NCBI GenBank assembly: GCA_902729315.2
Contig: LR746281.1
Coordinates: 1,493,001 to 1,557,000, forward strand
Length of the DNA stretch: 64,000 nt
Direction: 5' to 3'
DNA from: Spirodela intermedia
Taxonomy: Eukaryota > Streptophyta > Magnoliopsida > Alismatales > Araceae
The notes under the pieces were generated by a model, which made no database searches, had not been told where the DNA came from, and worked only from the letters and a program-made list of their open reading frames with translations. Both the position numbers and the translations under genes were made by a program. Below, in pieces: positions 45,577 through 57,179 of this stretch (the stretch's first letter is position 1; every line of letters starts with the position of its first letter).

Positions 45577-46480
45577 CGCCTCTCTCTCTCTCTCTCTCTT
45601 CTGGGTCCGCGAGCTAGTAGTCTCGAAAGAGTGCCGAAGGTATCATGCCTTACAATAAGAATAAATCTCTCTCTGGTGTAGTATAGCGCCGAAGATATCC
45701 TGAATCTTAAAATTGAAGTTTCCTCTCTCTCTCTCTCTCAGTCCCATCAGCCTTAAAACAAGGTTATATCTCTCTCTCTCCCTTCATTCCATACTTCGTG
45801 GCTTTGTAGAATATAAAAGAGGACCAACGCAACGAGACGGCTCCGCAGGAGCTGTTCGATGAGTAGCTGCTGAATCTAAAGAGTCGTCATTTAGGTGACC
45901 ATGGACCACAGTGGATCTTCAAACACTGTTCCCTCTTCTACACAGACGCAATCATCTGGACGTACTTTCTCAAGAGAGAGAAACCCTAATAAATTTGATG
46001 GGCACTCTCTCTCTCCCCTTTGTTCTCCATTTATTTTAATTATATTTTAGGTCTTAATTTTAATTATTTCAAGGAATTCTCTACATCAGTAGAAGTCAAT
46101 CTATTGACAACTACCTTTCTCATTTTCCATTCCTTAATCTCTAATATATTTTATTGTATTCATGATTTAATCATTTCAGCATTAAAGCTTTCTTTCTTAC
46201 TATCTAGAGTTGAGAAGAGAATTAAATTTACATAATTAATTGGGGAAGGAGGATATTAACTATTGAGGAGAAAATTATATATCATTTATCTTATCCCATT
46301 TCATTTTGTATCTTTCTTTTTAATTAATATTTATGTTAAAAAAAACAAAAAATTGTCAAAATCAGTCCTCAATATTAAGTAAAAAAGTATTGAGGATCGA
46401 CATGAACTTGCACTAATACTATAATTTATTTAGAGAATTCAGTTATGAATTTGTTAAATTTACATGCATTAAAACCAATG
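45577..46480. other. RING gene upstream region grading into AT-rich sequence
   Basis: (CT)n tracts at about 45580-45600, 45723-45740 and 45769-45781 lie close upstream of the RING gene, probably in its leader or promoter. From 46020 the base composition drops sharply to AT-rich and stays so to 58 kb. No gene seen. Confidence 0.5.
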
Positions 46481-48580
46481 ACTAATATATGATAAGTGAG
46501 TAAGTTTGCAAATAATCAAATTATGTGGATTATAAGACTATATCCAAGAGAAAAATCAATACCTTTAGTTCTACTAGGAGCTCTCATAACATCCAATATC
46601 ATTCTAGTACAATTAGTAAAACTCCTGACTTATGATTTTTGAAAAAAATAATTTGTATTAAAGAAAAATATAGATGACCAGGTGATAAAGGGAAAATTAG
46701 ATGAGTACATAACTTATATTGGATGAAAAAAATACATTAGTTCTTTGTTTATAAGGATAAAGAAATAGCTACTAAGGGGGGAAGTAGAACATGCAAGTCA
46801 AATCAGAAAGATGATGTCAAAAATATGTTTGAAAATGTCAAAGAAAATCTAATTGATAGTAAGAACACCAAGATGTGTGAGAGAGAGCACTCAGTGTGAA
46901 AGAAGAAGTTATATTTAATCATGCTCAAAAATTATAGATTGGTCAACAAGAATTTAAACTTGATGTTTGTATTGTCTTAGTACTAACATTAAGTAAACGT
47001 TAAAAATAATTCAATCTAAAGGTATTTTTACATATGGTAATAGTTAAAAACAATGGATTCATTAAGATATAGTTGAACTTGATTTTTATCTTATATAAAT
47101 AATATCACACACTAAAATTTTAAAAAATATTATTTGATCACATTTAAAAACCTTAGTATTCTGAAAAAATGTGAACTTGATTGTTATATTGTAAAAGTGT
47201 TAACACATACAAAACGTTAAAAATAATTAAAAGTAGAAAAGTCAAAAAATGATTTAAATTATTTATATATATTCACACTAAAAAACTATAGGTTTATCTA
47301 CATACATTCAAGCTTGATTTTTACCTTGTCTAAGGATTAGCATGTATGAAAAATTGAAATAACTTGATCTAAAGGTATTTATGTCTATCGTCATACTCAG
47401 AGATTATAGATTTCTCAATGGGTATAGGAAACTTGATTTTTATCTTGTTTGAAGAATAGTAACCATTAGAATTTAAAATAGTTTTATTTAAATGTATTCA
47501 TACCTATGATCCCACTCAGAAATTATAGATTTATCAATGTACAAATTAAACTCGATTTATGTCATCTATGGATAAGCATGTAAAATAGCTAAAAGTAATT
47601 TGATCTAAAAGTATTTATACCTATGATCATATTGGAAAACTATATCTTATTAAGCATATATGTGAATTAGAATTTTATTTTATCTAAAGACTAATATGTA
47701 TGAGAAGTTTGAGATAATTCTAAGATTAAATTATATAAAAATATAAAAATTATTTGATTTTGAAACTATCTATACATATGATCATATTTAAAGATTGTAG
47801 ATTTGTCCACATAAATTCCAGCTCAACTTTTATCATGTTTAAGGACTATGATGAAAAATAAAATGATCTAAAATTATTTATACCTATGATCAAACTTAAA
47901 ATTTATAGATTTGTCTGCATAAATATGAACTTGATTTTTACCTTACCTATCGACTACTATGGGTTAAAAATTAAAAAAATATGATCAAAATTATGTATAA
48001 TTGTAATTTAATTAAAACAATATTTGTTTATCAACACAAAAGTGAACTTAGATTTTATCTTGTCCATGGACTAACATGTGTGAAAAGTTAAAAATCCTTC
48101 AAAAGAAAAGTATTTGTGCATATGACCACATTGAAAAATCATCTTGTTAATTAACATACATGATAACTTGATTACTCTTACAACTAAAACTGAAAAACTT
48201 GAGCATACTTGACTAACAATCAACATTACTAAATAAAAAATCTGGTGGAGAACTACAAGTCATGATGAATCAAAAAAATGGCAATCAAAAGAACAAAAAA
48301 TCATCAAATATTTGTTATTCCACCTAAATAAAGTCAAAATATTAATCAAATAATAGTAATAAACAAAGGTGTAGAAGTATTGGAGTATATAAATCATTTA
48401 CCCAAAGAGAGAGGTCAATCTATGAAACTCACTCTTAAGCACAATTCACAAAATAATTTAACCTAGTTTATTTATTTTTGTGCCTCTAATTTTAAATCAT
48501 AATTAATTTTTTATCTTGTTCTTTAGAAGACCTAATAGATATGGACCTACTTTGACACTTTTTTCTAGTTGAATTGAGGT
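46480..48580 (-). pseudogene. Decayed LARP1 copy 1 (exon 5, intron 4 and intron 3 pieces)
   Basis: Same orientation as the intact LARP1 gene at 58.2-60.2 kb. An exon-5-like block at 46563-46629 aligns with the real exon 5 (58600-58671); it keeps the GT donor but its acceptor AG is lost, and it still reads VRSFTN...ILDVMRAPS in frame. Intron-4-like sequence at 46630-46915 matches copy 3 at 57190-57520 (shared ACTTATATTGGATGAA). A 1.27 kb satellite array interrupts it. Sequence at 48385-48580 matches 57930-58150. No exon 4 is recognisable. It cannot be functional. Confidence 0.7.
46920..48190. repeat. Satellite-like array, period near 118 bp, about 11 diverged units
   Basis: A phrase close to GAACTTGATTTTTATCTTGT recurs at about 46957, 47076, 47174, 47310, 47429, 47549, 47665, 47819, 47928, 48045 and 48164; most spacings are 109-120 with outliers of 98, 136 and 154. 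Between the anchors other phrases repeat in step, such as TATTTATACCTATGATCA and ATTATAGATTTGTC. The units are strongly diverged, so the array is old. There is no coding potential. Confidence 0.8.
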
Positions 48581-48679
48581 GAAGTATCTAATTTAAGTTC
48601 ATTCTCATTAAGAACAATGATTATTGCCATCATTTTTTGGGGTTGTTCTATGTTTATGATGATGAAGACAATACATTTA

Positions 48680-51565
48680 CAGAAGCACTCACAGAAAAAT
48701 GGTGGTAATTTGGCACCTCTATGTCTCATTTAATTGCCAAAAATCAATTTACTAAAGTTCTTCTACATATTTGAGTGGTTAGTGGTCACAACAATGACTC
48801 ATTATTTTATTTCCATGCAAAATAATTAAAGAATCACAAGAAAAAATAGTCCCACATAAAATAAAATATTTTCTTTTCTTTAATTTTGATAGTGATGTAG
48901 TTGAGGTATAATTAAATTTTACAATTGATTGAGACCTTTGTGGGGAGGGATTGGGGTCGCTTTGCTTTAGGACTTTAGTTCGTAACAAGGCTCGAAGACC
49001 TCCGGCTGGATTTGAAATGGATCAGGGGCCTAAAAGTTTTATATACAAAAATAAATTATTTATGTGATAATGTGGGTTAGAAGATAAAAAATCCACAAGA
49101 AAAATATGCGTATCTAGATCTACAATGTTGAAATTCTCATAATATATGATATCAATTAAAAATTAGTTGACAAACTCTTCAATATCTAGATCTAGTTTTT
49201 TATAAAAGAGGTTTGATAATTAAATAAAGATGTAGATGACTAGATAAGTAAATTAAAATTAAATAACGATTGGATGAAAAAAAATTCATTTGTTTGTATG
49301 CATAAAAGATGAAAAATAGTTGTGAAATAGAGGATTAGAAAACACAAGCTACCACAAAAAATATATTTTTGATGTTATTGACATTAATATTAATTATCAC
49401 AATTTTTATCTCTTCTCCTATTGGTTATCTTTTATATTACTTTGTCTCTCTTACATCTCAATTGTTCAATTTGATTATTTAATATATCTATATATATTGT
49501 CAATAAAATATAATAAATTAGTTGCATTGATGCTCTTAGTTTCAATACTACCATGCAAAGATTTCTTTATTGAGTAATTCTTAAATCTTCATTAAATTTC
49601 ATAAGAACTTGTGTTAAAGGTTCAATATTTATAAGAACTATTCACTATGTATAACATTAATGCTTTGGTGATTCCATGGTTAACAAGCGAATCTAAAGAT
49701 GAATTTAATGCATCATCCTAAATTGCACACATAAGTACATGAATTACAATGTCAATACAAGCGATGAAATATCTAAAACATTATAAAATATCAAAGTTAT
49801 TTACAAGTCTCAAAACCAAAATTTAGAAGACAACATGTCAAAAGCTTCAATGAAAAAAGGCAATTGTAAAACTCAAACTTGGAATTTGGACAATGACACT
49901 TTGGAAGCTTAAATGAAGAAATACTTAAAAAATCACAAAGTATCAAAGATTCAAGCTCAAAGTCTAGATGATAACATAAAATATCAAAGTCAAACATAAA
50001 ATTCAAACCCAAAATTTGGATGACAACATGTTAGACATTTTAGTGAATAAATATCTAGAAATTCATGAAATATCAAAGTCATCTATGAGTCACAAATCAA
50101 GAATCTGGATGATGACATGTTGATAGTTTACATGACAACAATGACAAATCAAATAAGCTTATTTGCACTCAGACTTAATTAAAAATATTCATTAATAAAA
50201 AATAAATCTCTATCTTAAATTTTAAATTAAACATAAAAGATAATATCCATTGGTGTATTCTAGACAAAAGAAAGATAATTGAAATGCCATTTTTTAAGAC
50301 AAGATGACTCCATAATGTTGAAGATATAAAAAAATTACTTGTGAAGAGAAACAAGAATGCTCCAATTATTATCTATTTCTCTTAATTAAGGTTCAGCTAC
50401 TATGAGCTTCAATGAAGTACAGAATGTTATATCAAATCTTCATTTGACATTAGTGATTCAAAATAATATACATGTTAAAGGCCAATGCTCTCCATTAGGC
50501 CAATATTTGGGTGGTAAGATGAGAGGTGTTTGGGCTAAAGCACAAAGTGCTGACATCTTAATTGTACATTTGAAGAATGATGACTTAGAGGAGACAAAGA
50601 TATGTCATTAGGCTATTGATCTTATGAAAATCAATGTGTATTTTTAAATGACATAGTCAACTTTGATCAGAAGGATCCTCCAAGACTATAAGTAGCTACA
50701 TGAGAGATGAACTAATGCAAAAAGTGTTGATGTCCTTAGTGATGAAGAGAGAATTGTGAGAGAAATTGCATTAAAAGAGAGAGAGCATTGAGAGAACTCA
50801 TATTAAGAAAGAGAGATGTGAGGAAACTTGTGCTAGTACATCTACTGACAAGTAGAAAATGAGAATTCACAAATTTCATAGAAGCCCAACTCATCACCAC
50901 TTCCTTTGAACGTACAAGTTGACTATAAAATTAACAATCTAACAACAAATGTACATTGTGTAAAGTGTCAAATAAATCTAACTGACAACAAGATGTAAGA
51001 GAGAGAGGGAGAGAGAGAGTAATTAGTGAAAAAGAAAAGTTATGTAATCAAAATTACAAAAGCTAAAAAAAAGAGAAAATAGTAAATAAGTAATGATAAT
51101 AAATACCACCAATCGCATAAAAAATCACATAGTTTCAATATCTAATGAAAAGTTAGCTAGTTGGGCTCAAGCGTACAAGATCAAGCATTAAAACCATAGA
51201 ATGATGAAAGTACATGTAGAAACCTTGACCACTTATTCTCTTTTCTTGTTTATATAGTGTCACTATTATTTGATAAACTAATTGAGCATAACGTTAATAA
51301 TTGGTGATTTATATTGAGGGAAAAAATATAGAAGAACAACAAATTATACATATTTTAGAACTAAAATATAATAAGAGAACAACTTGAGTGGACTCACTTT
51401 GTTGAAGTGCACACTTAGACAAGTGAAGCTCATCCTTATTCATCTATATTTTTCCACAAAGATTGAGAATTTTAGAATGTATGGATAGTATACCCACCCA
51501 AAAATTAGATCAATCTCATTCTAAGTGAGATAGATTATGAAATCCAACTTTGAATTAAATTATAG
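48680..51565 (-). pseudogene. Decayed LARP1 copy 2 (exons 6, 5 and 4 with introns)
   Basis: In LARP1 order on the minus strand: exon-6-like 48681-48814, intron-5-like 48815-48930, exon-5-like 49114-49186, intron-4-like 49190-49375 and, after an insertion, 50940-51397, then exon-4-like 51398-51470 and intron-3-like to about 51565. The exon 4 relic still shows the DNA behind ISLYLIADFK-like sequence but carries TAA and TGA in place of the Gln and Trp codons of the real exon. Its donor GTGAGT is kept, whereas the exon 5 donor (GT to AT) and exon 6 acceptor (CAG to CAT) are lost. A short GC-richer stretch at 48940-49020 has no match in the intact gene. Confidence 0.72.
49375..50940. other. Insertion of about 1.57 kb in intron 4 of LARP1 copy 2
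   Basis: Copies 1 and 3 run continuously where copy 2 is interrupted between about 49375 and 50940, so this stretch is an insertion relative to them. It is AT-rich. At 49780-50140 a short phrase like AAATTTGGATGACAACATG recurs about five times at irregular 50-98 bp spacing. I do not recognise a transposon protein in it. Confidence 0.5.
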
Positions 51566-51584
51566 AAGTCTTCTTCTATGTAAC

Positions 51585-54500
51585 ACTCACCCTTAAGTTG
51601 ATGCATGTATATCATTCATGCCTAACTTGCTCTATTATTTGTAAAACTCTATCATGGAAATATTTTTTCTCAATATATCAGTAAGTTGATTTACATATGG
51701 GACATACTTTGTACAGAACATTCTCAATTCAAATTTCTCTTTAGTAACATATATGCAAGTTTTTTGGTTTTGTAATGTTGAACATAATTATGTGTAATAC
51801 TTATTATAGATAGATTATCATAAAATAAGATAATTAAACTTCGCATGGGCATCTATAAGTTATTTAAAATACTTCTTACTTAGATGACTTCAAAAATTCC
51901 AAGGGCCATAATCTTAAATTCAACTTCGGTACTTGATCAAGCAACAACTCTCTATTTACGACTTCGTCAAGTAACCAAATTCTCTCCAATGATGTAGTAA
52001 TACTTGTGTGGTAGAATACTTTAACTCTCTTTACTATCAATGATTCGTTGCGCAGCTTGTTAATGAACCTCTCTAGGATCATACATATATTGGTTGAGTA
52101 CTCCAACTATATAAAAAATATCTGGCCTTATATGAGATAAGTAAATTACTTTTTTCACAAGCCATTGATAAGATCTTTGATTTACTTGATTGCTCTCTTT
52201 TGAAGCCCAAATACAATACTTCACTTTAATTGATGCATTGACTTGTTTACAATTATTCATGCTCATATACTTATGTACATCAATAAGGTACTTTCTTTGA
52301 GAAAGAAAGAAATTTTCATGATATTAGGATACCTCAATTCATAAATAATATTTTAATTGTCCTAGTGTTTTGATATCAAATTCAACTATTAATTATTATT
52401 TAAAATTAATAATTGCCTCACTAATGATCATGCCATCAATATATACTATTAAACTAGTTACTTTCCTTGAATCAAATCGTTTATAAAATTAGGCATGATT
52501 ACTATTAACTTGCTTGAATCTTAATATTCTCATTGTTTTCATTAATCAATTGATAAAATCTATTAATATTATGAATTTTACATGTATATTTGTATTAAAA
52601 TGATCATCCATGCATGTTATCACAACTTAAAATGATTAATTTTATTTTTTTTATAATGATTATATACTTTTTCTAAAGTTTTTGGTTTTTTTTTTTGCAG
52701 AATTTTCTGACATCGGATTCAGAAAGAAATTAATTTTACAAGTCACAATATATTTTCTCAATTTTATTTATAGGCTCTTATGGTTTTAAATAGCTATTAT
52801 CAAGATTTAATGTCATCTTGACATGTGTTTCAATCGTGTTCGTTCATTTCACCAATGATTGTTCAATCCAATCATTGTGGAGAGGCACAATTGCATCTGC
52901 GATGAAGCCATATGCAGAGCTAATGTTATTATTTTAAGTGTGTAAGGACACATGGTGAGAGAAAAAGATCTGATGGTTAAAATTGCAATAAGTGCAAGTT
53001 GACACCTATACACATGGTGGAACCTCATTTGATGGACATGTGTTGGAGGATTAATAAGACAAACAAAGTGGAAAAGTTATGCCTAATCATGGCCATTCAT
53101 TGAAGCTTATGAGGACATGGAACTTGGTGGTGGCGTGGAGGAGAGAGAGAGAAAGATCAACTAGTTAAATTAACCTAACTTTAGATTGCAATATTTGATG
53201 AACTAGAAGAAGTTTTGAGCTGAAATTTTGAGGGCTGCTTCATCATTTTCTCTTCTTTCCATCCATGTCCTAACCCTTATGAGAGGAGCACCACAAACCT
53301 GAATCTTCATCTTTAAGTCTTGCCCCTAACATTTGGATGGCCAATAGAAAAAAGGGATGCTAGAGATCAATCTTGTGTTCAAACTTCTAATTTAGTTAGT
53401 TCTTTCCTTTTTCTATTCATTCATCTTGTTGGTTGTAAACCGTCATGAGTTGGGTGAAATGTACAGGTCCATGATTAAATGATTGCTTGAAGAAGTATCA
53501 TTGATTGTATTTGATCACAACTATCATATAAAAAATCTTAAGAAATTGTTTAAGATTTTCTTTTCTCATACTTATTTCGTGGCTCATCAACCCTCATACC
53601 ACATTTTCATATCCCACCTTTGATCTAGAGAATCTTAATCTTAAAAACAAGATCAAGATCTTTAAGATCATCTTTACATTTCTTCTCTATGTCCTCACTT
53701 ATTTTCCTCTTTCTTCTACTTGAATTTCCTCTCTCTCATCTTGAAAACTTAAATTCAGATTTCTACCATTTCTCCATGTGGATTCAACCCCTTACTCACA
53801 CTCTACCTATGTTGAATGATTAAGGTGAATTATAAGTATCATTGCATAAATCTAAAAAACCAAACTAAGATCTTGGTGATTGTTTCAAGTCATATAATGT
53901 CTTCTTTACCTTATATATTTTTGGAATACCATTAATATTTTGGTAGAAGATTCATATATATTTATCCTACAAGTTCTTCATACAATAATACATATTTTGA
54001 CATCAAATTATAATAAGGATCAACCATGATGAACAACTTAAGATATCAATATCAAAACAATTCTTATCTTTGTATTCATACAAGGGTCTTCACATAGTCA
54101 ATATCATAGTACTAAGTGAAGCCTTTTGCCACAAGACAAGCCTTAAAATACTCAATATAAGACTAATGGTATTAGAGTTACTTTTTGATCTTACTTGAGA
54201 TTGATGGGGAAAAAATGATAAATTGAAAGATTGATGGTGGTTATAATTCTATATTGTCAATAATGTCGCTTAGATGTCTTCCAACTGCAACACTTAAAAT
54301 CAATGACAACAACAATTTGAATTGAAATCAATAGTGGTCTTCTTTGGTCAAGAGCACACTCTAACAACTTCTTTATCAACTCTAACATTATAAATTTTTT
54401 ATAAAAAAAATCCTAAAAGATTGATCAGCATCTTAGTTGGCATTCTCTTCAGTTGACTATAAGCAACTTGTCTTAACAAATTAGTAAAGCATGAATTTAT

Positions 54501-57040
54501 AGAGTCAAAGGTTATTGAGTCATCTTTCCATGGCCTAAGACACTCAATTGAGGTAACCAATATATGTTCAGATTTACTTAAAATTGATGCGATATTCTTA
54601 TGTGAAGTTTATTCTACTTAGAAGATATTTAGATCATCATGTAACTTAATCATCACCAAGTGTTGATAATCCAAGAGATTTCTCATGAAAAGAAGAAGCA
54701 TTAATTTAATATTGGATGTTGAAAAATATTTCACCAAAGACAAGTGATTGATTTCTTTATTTAAAATATATAAAGGAAATTGTGGGACAAGATCTATCAT
54801 GCTCACTCCATGAAGCATGATGAATCATAAATTGATTGTTTAGTGTAAATTTTTTCTTAATTTAATTCATAGAACATTGATCATGTTGGGACATATTTAG
54901 AAAGAAATTGATCATTATCAACTGGCTAAGAATTCTAATACTGAAAACTGAAACTACATCATGAAAGATAGGTTATATAAGTTTTTGATGAGTTTGAATC
55001 TAAAGTACGAGATTTTAGTAAATCAGATTATTGTTTAAGAGGTGGTACCAAACATTGAATTAGTCATTGCATTAGTCAAACATGAGGAAATCATAAGGAA
55101 TCTACATAATGATTTGAAGAATCTAAATAATGCTAAATTTAGCATCCTCAAAAATAAAGATGACTCTCTTTTTCTAAAAAGTACAAAGCAGATGGTTAAG
55201 TACCATTCACCAAGGGAGATCCCAAGACTAATTCAAAGGCAGAAATAGTTTATACTTATTGTGAAAGAATCATCACACCAAAGCAATATGTTGAAAACTT
55301 TATGGTAAACCATAGAACTATACAAAACTTTATTTGGCTAATGCTCAAAATGGTGATAATGATAGTATTAATTAGGTGTTGCAAAGAAGATCTAGTCAGA
55401 CAATTTATTGTCATGGCAGATCTACTTCTTTTCAAACTTAAGAGATTGAAAAGCTCAATGAGAAAATCAAAAAACTGAAGAACATAATCAATTTCACTTC
55501 TCTTGTGCATACTAGTAAGTGTTATTTTACTAAAAATATTTTGAATCATTGAGTCTAGAATCACTTATCATATGACTCCATATACATCATTATTTAGAAC
55601 ATATGAGGTGTGTACCAACAATATGAAGGTTATCATTGCAAGTGAGAATATCTTACTTATAGCTGACATTAGTTTGATATGTATTAATAAATTATCTAAT
55701 ATAGTTGACAATGATTTGTGTTTCTTCTTTGACAAGACATCGAGTAGAAGATTGAACAAGTTAAAGTACATAATAGATTTTACTAAACTAGATGGATGGA
55801 CAAGATGATGTTAACAAATCTTAGCCAAGACATATCAACTTTTACTTTCACTTCTCCTATGAATAAATTATTACTTTCGCATTGTCATAGTAGATTTGAA
55901 ATTTATTTCCCAAACTATGTAGTGTAATTGGTGAATTTAGTTTTATATGTTAACTTTATTAGATGGCCAAATAATGTCAAATCTCATTTCCCTCTACTTT
56001 GGCATGAATGTGAATCTCCTTTCTATATAATACACTCTACTACCTCCGATTTCTTTAATGAGGTAAGAATCATCTATTAATCTTCTTCCTCCATACTCCT
56101 CAGCAAAATGAAGTAACATAAAAGAAGATTGATCAATTGTTAGAAATAACAAAAACTATTATGTCTAAAGCCTATGTGTCAAAAACCTTGTGAAGTGAAG
56201 TAATATTAAGTACCACTTATCTTGTTAATTGACTCTTATAGTAGGGTCATTATTATGTTGTGTAATTTGGGCCGGATTTATCTCTTTGTATATTTTTTAT
56301 GTATTATATACATCTAACAACCTCATGATGTTTTGCCCAAATTAGCTCCCACAATAGTAAAGGTAATTTTTGTGGGATACTCTAATGCACAAAAAAGATA
56401 TAAATTCTATGATCTGAGGTCTGAAAAAATTATTAAGACTATTAATACCACATTTGGTGAAAGTAATATACATTTCTAGTAATCAATTACTCAAAAATCT
56501 AGTTTTAATACCAATTATAAATCTAATTTATATATTGAGTTTCTCAAAGAAGAAGAAACTTTTGGAACATCATCAACCCTATTATCACAAAATACTTCAC
56601 TACTGTTACAAACACATCAACCTCCGCCACAATAATCTGGTCGAACTCATTATCAAATAAAAGCCAAAAGTAGTAGCAAGTGGTAATGAATAGGAGTTGT
56701 TTGATGCTAAATGTGCTCAAATTCAAAGCTACATGAAGAGCTAACTAATAAAATGTGACAAAGTGATCACATAAGTCAACATCAATGAATCATTAATTGA
56801 TCAACAAAATGTGTCACTATTCAATTATTACTCTTTGCAAAGAAACTAGAGAATGTATAAAGAAGAAGATATATCTATCATATCACTGTATATCTTATCA
56901 TCGCATATCTCCACAATATTAGTCATTTATATCTATTACTGACAAATATGGTACTCTTTAAACCATTGAAGAAGCTATGATACCATGTTTTAAGATGCAA
57001 AGAAGGGGAGAGAGATATGACCAATTTCGAAGTAAGAAAA
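51585..57040. mobile_element. Degenerate Copia-type LTR retrotransposon, halves in opposite orientation
   Basis: Plus strand, in order: Gag-like at 54960-55140; protease region at 55545-55800 with HMTPYTSLFRTYE after a ruined DSG site (reads ESR); integrase end at 56085-56240 (TPQQNEV then several stops); FVGYSNAQKRYKFYD at 56355-56480; linker to RT at about 56880-57030. Minus strand, in order: RT at 54145-53855 (LVAKGFT, LYDLKQSPRS), RT remainder at 52550-52060 (LGQLKYYL, SQRKYLIDV, YLSHIRPDIFY), RNase H at 52000-51885 (GENLVT, SSTEVEFKIMALG) and the element's 3' end at 51705-51595 (QLTDILRK, LGMNDIHAST), followed by a purine-rich AAGGGTGAG and a TGTT start at 51585. Many stops in every part: long dead. 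No clear LTR pair was identified. Confidence 0.75.
52560..53850. mobile_element. Nested insertion inside the Copia RT, possibly a solo LTR
   Basis: The minus-strand RT reads down to about 53855 and resumes at about 52550, so some 1.3 kb is foreign to it. The stretch is non-coding. Near its right end, 53770-53810, CATGTGGATTCAACCCCTTA resembles the conserved motif near the 3' end of many plant LTRs, which suggests a solo LTR, but I could not define matching termini or a target-site duplication. Confidence 0.4.
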
Positions 57041-57179
57041 TCAATTATTCATATCTAGGATCATTGACAAGTATTTATATTGGCATACAATGGGTCTTAC
57101 CATGATGGCCCAATAAAGAAAAGAGAACAAATAAAATACACATAACATGAAATAATGAATTTTACAAGACTTGTTCTAA

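Noticed and set aside
46920-48190. CRISPR-like regularly spaced repeat
   Set aside because: Whole units of about 118 bp repeat with divergence, with no short constant repeat and unique spacers; the host is a plant.
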